Shown in pieces: positions 12,033-14,731 of a stretch of DNA of 14,731 bases. Under the pieces are notes generated by a model that ran no database searches, was not told the origin of the DNA, and saw only the letters and a list, made by a program, of their open reading frames with translations. The DNA lies in assembly GCA_947374505.1 (NCBI GenBank), contig CANCCE010000048.1:1-14731 (forward strand), in the 5' to 3' direction. Numbering within the stretch: the stretch's first letter is position 1; each line of letters starts with the position of its first letter. The DNA is from Comamonadaceae bacterium (GTDB lineage: Bacteria; Pseudomonadota; Gammaproteobacteria; Burkholderiales; Burkholderiaceae_C). The translations under genes were made by a program, and so were the position numbers.

Positions 12033-13901
12033 TCAGGCCGCCAGACGCTTTTCAATAGCAGATTTGGTCTCAATCAACGCCACCGGCAGATGGTGGGCCA
12101 ATTGCGTGAACAGCTCGGTGTGAAGTTCAAGCTCTTTCAACAAAGCGGCTTTGTCCGTGCTGATCACGCTGTTGAACTGCTCAGCACTGAAGTCCAGACC
12201 TTTCCAAGTCAAGTCTGCATAGCTTGGGCTGACGCCCGTGGTGTGGTCATGGCCTTTGGCCGTGCCTTCAACGCGCTCGATCATCCATTTCAGTACGCGC
12301 ATGTTTTCGCCGTAACCAGGCCAGACGAACTTGCCGTCCGCGCCTTTGCGAAACCAGTTGGCCGTGTAGATTTTGGGCAGCTTGGCGCCCTTGGCGGCGA
12401 GTTGTTCGCCGATGGTCAACCAGTGCTGGAAATAGTCGCTCATGTTGTAGCCGATGAATGGCAGCATGGCGAAAGGGTCGCGTCGCACCACGCCCACTTG
12501 GCCAACAATCGCGGCAGTGGTTTCGGAGCCCATGGTGGCGGCCATGTAGACACCTTCGACCCAGTTGCGGGCTTCAGTCACCAAGGGGACGGTGGTTGAG
12601 CGACGGCCGCCGAAAATGAAGGCGTCAATCGCCACGCCTTTTGGATCGTCCCAAGCGCTGTCGAGGGCCGGGTTGTTGGTCGCTGCCACCGTGAAGCGCG
12701 AGTTCGGGTGAGCGGCTTTGGCGCCGGTTGCACGCGCAATCTCTGGCGTCCAATCTTTGCCTTGCCAGTCAATCAGGTGCTTGGGCAGCGCCTTGCCGGG
12801 AGCATCTTGCTCCATGCCTTCCCACCAGACGTCGCCGTCGTCGGTCAAGGCCACGTTGGTGAAGATGGTGTCGCTGCGAACGCTCAGCATGCAGTTCGGA
12901 TTGGTCAGCATATTGGTGCCCGGGGCCACGCCAAAGTAACCGGCTTCCGGATTGATGGCGCGCAGCTGGCCATCAGCCGAAGGCTTGATCCAGGCGATGT
13001 CGTCGCCAATGGTGGTGACTTTCCAGCCGTCAAAACCGGTTGGCGGCACCAGCATTGAGAAATTTGTCTTGCCGCAGGCGCTCGGGAATGCCGCTGCTAC
13101 GTGGTATTTCTGTCCTTTTGGATTGGTCACACCCAAAATCAGCATGTGCTCTGCCAACCAGCCTTCGTCGCGACCCATGTTCGACGCAATACGCAACGCA
13201 AAGCATTTTTTGCCGAGTAACGCATTGCCGCCGTAGCCCGAACCGTAAGACCAGATCTCGCGGGTTTCCGGGTAATGCACGATGTACTTGGTCTTGTTGC
13301 AAGGCCAAGAAACGTCTTGCTGCCCAGCCGACAGTGGTGCGCCAACGGTGTGAACGCAAGGCACGTACTCGCCATCGACACCCAGCACGTCATACACGGC
13401 ACGACCCATGCGGGTCATGAGTTTCATGTTCACGGCCACATAGGCACTGTCCGAGAGTTCAATGCCGATGTGAGCAATCGGCGAGCCCAGCGGACCCATC
13501 GAAAACGGCACCACATACATCGTGCGACCGGTCATGCAGCCGTCAAACAGCGGTTGCAGCGTGGCGCGCATCTCGGCAGGTGCGACCCAGTTGTTGGTTG
13601 GGCCGGCTTCTTCTTTCAGAGTCGAGCAGATGAAAGTGCGGTCTTCCACGCGGGCGACGTCGCTGGGGTCGCTCAGCGCCAAGAAGCTATTTGGGCGCGT
13701 GACAGGATTGAGTTTTTGGAAGGTACCGGCGTTGACCAGTTCCTGACACAGGCGCTGGTACTCAGCATCACTGCCGTCGCACCAGACAATCGCATCTGGC
13801 TTGCACAAGGCGGCCATGTCGGCCACCCAAGCGATCAGTTTTGCATTTTTAACAAAAGCGGGGGCATTCAGGGCAAGCCCTTGCATCGCAGGATGGTTCA
13901 T
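12033..13901 (-). CDS. pckG: Phosphoenolpyruvate carboxykinase (GTP)
   Basis: This 622-residue protein is the GTP-dependent PEP carboxykinase, which converts oxaloacetate and GTP to phosphoenolpyruvate, GDP and CO2, the first committed step of gluconeogenesis from organic acids. Size and sequence match the GTP family, not the shorter ATP-dependent PckA. The kinase-1a loop is 'FPSACGKTNFSML' (Cys276, Lys278, Thr279; Cys276 is the family's reactive cysteine), the kinase-2 motif is 'TIGDDIAWI', and 'FGGRRSTTVPLV' and 'GYNMSDYFQHW' are family signatures. The ATG at 13901 is preceded by GGAG at good spacing; an upstream in-frame start at 13946 would add 15 residues without a better site. The gene converges on a shared terminator (11987-12015). 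Its long leader (see 13911-13964) contains overlapping stems and may be regulated. Confidence 0.95.
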   Translation of the reverse strand: MNHPAMQGLALNAPAFVKNAKLIAWVADMAALCKPDAIVWCDGSDAEYQRLCQELVNAGTFQKLNPVTRPNSFLALSDPSDVARVEDRTFICSTLKEEAGPTNNWVAPAEMRATLQPLFDGCMTGRTMYVVPFSMGPLGSPIAHIGIELSDSAYVAVNMKLMTRMGRAVYDVLGVDGEYVPCVHTVGAPLSAGQQDVSWPCNKTKYIVHYPETREIWSYGSGYGGNALLGKKCFALRIASNMGRDEGWLAEHMLILGVTNPKGQKYHVAAAFPSACGKTNFSMLVPPTGFDGWKVTTIGDDIAWIKPSADGQLRAINPEAGYFGVAPGTNMLTNPNCMLSVRSDTIFTNVALTDDGDVWWEGMEQDAPGKALPKHLIDWQGKDWTPEIARATGAKAAHPNSRFTVAATNNPALDSAWDDPKGVAIDAFIFGGRRSTTVPLVTEARNWVEGVYMAATMGSETTAAIVGQVGVVRRDPFAMLPFIGYNMSDYFQHWLTIGEQLAAKGAKLPKIYTANWFRKGADGKFVWPGYGENMRVLKWMIERVEGTAKGHDHTTGVSPSYADLTWKGLDFSAEQFNSVISTDKAALLKELELHTELFTQLAHHLPVALIETKSAIEKRLAA

Positions 13902-13910
13902 CGAAAGCTC

Positions 13911-13964
13911 CAAGGTTGTAAAACGTGATTTCGGCAGACCTTGCAAGCTGCCGGGCTAACCCGG
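13911..13964 (-). promoter_or_regulatory. pckG leader with overlapping stems and a possible pseudoknot
   Basis: In the pckG mRNA, hairpin A is CCGGG/CCCGG (13964-13951, loop of 4). Hairpin B is CGGCAG/CTGCCG (13953-13932, loop of 10). They share three bases, so they exclude one another. The loop of B contains CAAGGT (13943-13938), complementary to ACCTTG (13916-13911), which ends directly next to the GGAG ribosome binding site, so an H-type pseudoknot could hide or expose it. No known riboswitch class is recognised; stems are short and may be chance. Confidence 0.35.
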
Positions 13965-14121
13965 GACTTGCCATGACTCGCGAAATGACGCTGAAAAGCC
14001 AGCACAGCAGGGCCCTTGAAAAGTGATTTCCGATCAACGATCCTAGACAATGCGAGGGGTCATTCTAAGAACATCTGATGCCAGTTACATGGAGGTTACG
14101 GCCGAAAGATATGCAAAGCCG

Positions 14122-14135
14122 GCATAAGGTTATGC
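14122..14135. repeat. 14-bp dyad GCATAA-GG-TTATGC upstream of pckG
   Basis: A perfect 6-bp inverted repeat with a 2-bp centre lies between the terminator at 14161 and the candidate pckG promoter. Its tight spacing is that of a protein-binding operator rather than a stem-loop. It may control pckG; no cognate regulator is visible in the window. Confidence 0.4.
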
Positions 14136-14160
14136 GAGGATTAAGCTCGTCGGGACGTGA

Positions 14161-14188
14161 AAAAGGCCAGCGCTAAGGCTGACCTTTT
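14161..14188 (-). terminator. Intrinsic terminator downstream of the 55-residue protein gene
   Basis: On the minus strand AAAAGGTCAGC, loop of 6, GCTGGCCTTTT form an 11-bp stem with a single G-U pair, followed by a T-run (complement of the As at 14160-14164). It lies 52 nt beyond the stop of the small gene and isolates it from pckG. Confidence 0.8.
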
Positions 14189-14240
14189 GAATCAGTTTAT
14201 CGTTAAAGATCAACACCGACCGATAAACGACGAAGCCTGT

Positions 14241-14408
14241 TCAGGCCATCGTGACGGCGATGAAAGCTAGCAAAAACATCAGGACGGCGCCGGCCAATGG
14301 CACGACGATGGGAATGACCGAGATGATGGAATCAACGGGGTCTTCCTCGGCCGCAGGCACATCATGAGCGTGTGCATCGTGGGGGGAATGATCTGCTGGC
14401 TTGGACAT
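14241..14408 (-). CDS. Small His-rich single-helix membrane protein, function unknown
   Basis: This 55-residue protein starts MSKPADHSPHDAHAHDVPA: its N-terminus has four His within nine residues (positions 7, 10, 13, 15) next to Asp/Glu residues, which could bind metal. A single hydrophobic helix covers about residues 27-54 (IISVIPIVVPLAGAVLMFLL and following). I do not recognise the family. The ATG at 14408 has an excellent AGGAG ribosome binding site. The same frame is open upstream to an ATG at 14522 that overlaps the stop of the ABC ATPase gene (TGATG), but the 38 extra residues lack a site of their own and look non-native. It is followed by a good terminator and lies 113 nt downstream of the ABC ATPase gene on the same strand, so it could share that transcript. 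Reality of the gene is supported by its start signal and helix. Confidence 0.72.
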   Translation of the reverse strand: MSKPADHSPHDAHAHDVPAAEEDPVDSIISVIPIVVPLAGAVLMFLLAFIAVTMA

Positions 14409-14521
14409 AAAGGCTCCTAGGGACTTTTTAAACTGTTCTGATTTTACATTTTTGAAGAGGAGGATTCGAAAGCGAGGACAAAGGGACGCGCCAGCAACAG
14501 GCACGGCAACAACACGTGTCA

Positions 14522-14731
14522 TCAGTGCCCCAGAATCTTTGATAAAAAATCCTGAGCCCGATCCGACTGTGGGTGGTTGAAAAAGGCATCAGGCGTGTTT
14601 TGCTCGACGATCTGACCTTGGTCCATGAAGATCACGCGGTCAGCCACCGCTTTGGCAAAGCCCATTTCATGCGTCACGCAAAGCAGGGTCATGCCTTGAT
14701 CGGCCAACTCCACAATCACGTCCAGCACTTC
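14522..14731 (-). CDS. Polar amino acid ABC transporter ATPase (partial, C-terminal end)
   Basis: Only the last 69 residues are visible; the gene begins beyond the right edge. 'EVLDVIVELADQGMTLLCVTHEMGFAKAVADRVIFMDQGQIVEQ' includes the H-loop His in 'VTHEMGFA', a form typical of the GlnQ/ArtP/HisP group of polar amino acid importers, followed by the usual short C-terminal extension ('NHPQSDRAQDFLSKIL'). Walker A, signature and Walker B motifs lie outside the window. The protein would sit on the inner face of the membrane and power import through partner permeases, presumably encoded further right. Substrate cannot be told from this end. The stop overlaps an ATG in TGATG. Confidence 0.88.
   Translation of the reverse strand, partial: EVLDVIVELADQGMTLLCVTHEMGFAKAVADRVIFMDQGQIVEQNTPDAFFNHPQSDRAQDFLSKILGH

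Larger units (their letters stand above)
13902..14240. other. Gene-free 339-bp region: pckG leader and promoter, dyad, terminator
   Basis: I see no coding gene. From left to right it holds the pckG leader with overlapping stems (13911-13964), a possible minus-strand pckG promoter (TTACAT complement at 14090-14085 and TAGAAT at 14067-14062, 17 bp apart, weak -35), the dyad GCATAA-GG-TTATGC (14122-14135), and the terminator of the upstream small gene (14161-14188). The rest is unassigned. Confidence 0.7.

Noticed and set aside
12090..12599. Plus-strand open frame of about 169 codons opposite pckG
   Set aside because: Antisense shadow within a confident PEP carboxykinase gene; same for the frame at 13275-13928.
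14409..14522. N-terminal extension of the small His-rich protein to an ATG overlapping the ABC ATPase stop
   Set aside because: The added residues look non-native and the internal ATG at 14408 has a far better AGGAG site; coupling through TGATG remains possible but is not favoured.
1..14731. CRISPR array, insertion sequence, prophage, defence island or tRNA
   Set aside because: No regularly spaced repeats, transposase, integrase, known defence domain or cloverleaf sequence was seen on either strand.

Overview
The window looks like chromosomal DNA of a Burkholderiales betaproteobacterium, most likely a Comamonadaceae member (Rhodoferax / Polaromonas / Limnohabitans type). This is an inference from gene content: a Bug-type periplasmic binding protein beside MmgE/PrpD enzymes, a PHB-depolymerase-family esterase, GTP-dependent PEP carboxykinase, and moderately high GC with strong G/C third-position bias. 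I see no rRNA, tRNA, insertion sequence, phage gene or CRISPR array. The region reads as ordinary, densely coded chromosome with a few interesting regulatory stretches.

Layout. Positions 1-1737 are on the minus strand: the N-terminal part of a flavin reductase that runs off the left edge, and a PHB-depolymerase-like esterase. A divergent promoter region (about 1738-1911) leads into a tight plus-strand operon (1912-5682): a Bug/TTT-family binding protein, then two paralogous MmgE/PrpD proteins, joined by an ATGA overlap and a 1-nt gap. This is the clearest metabolic module here. It probably captures a carboxylated solute in the periplasm and performs dehydratase, isomerase or decarboxylase chemistry on it, but it has no TctA/TctB membrane genes. 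Both MmgE/PrpD copies carry Gln where many relatives have a catalytic-site His. Next on the plus strand come an orphan PAS-GAF-GAF histidine kinase (5818-8061) and a TetR regulator (8154-8801).

Positions 8888-11258 are minus-strand: a secreted FAS1 (fasciclin) protein with a repeat-rich upstream region, and a two-gene unit of a LysR regulator followed by a metallophosphoesterase. A 171-bp region packed with dyads separates the LysR gene from a divergent small two-helix membrane protein (11430-11948). A bidirectional terminator (11987-12015) is shared with the convergent pckG gene (12033-13901, minus), the GTP-type PEP carboxykinase of gluconeogenesis. The pckG leader contains overlapping, mutually exclusive stems that could form a pseudoknot next to the ribosome binding site. 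Positions 13902-14240 have no gene but hold this leader, a 14-bp dyad and a terminator. The right end is minus-strand: a His-rich 55-residue single-helix membrane protein, and the C-terminus of a polar-amino-acid ABC transporter ATPase cut by the window edge.

Taken together, the genes suit a bacterium living on organic acids: binding-protein uptake, MmgE/PrpD chemistry and gluconeogenesis through PckG. No functional link between the separate units is proven by the sequence. I did not find a clear, wholly new system. The best leads are the Bug plus twin MmgE/PrpD operon, the pckG leader, and the LysR / membrane-protein intergenic region.
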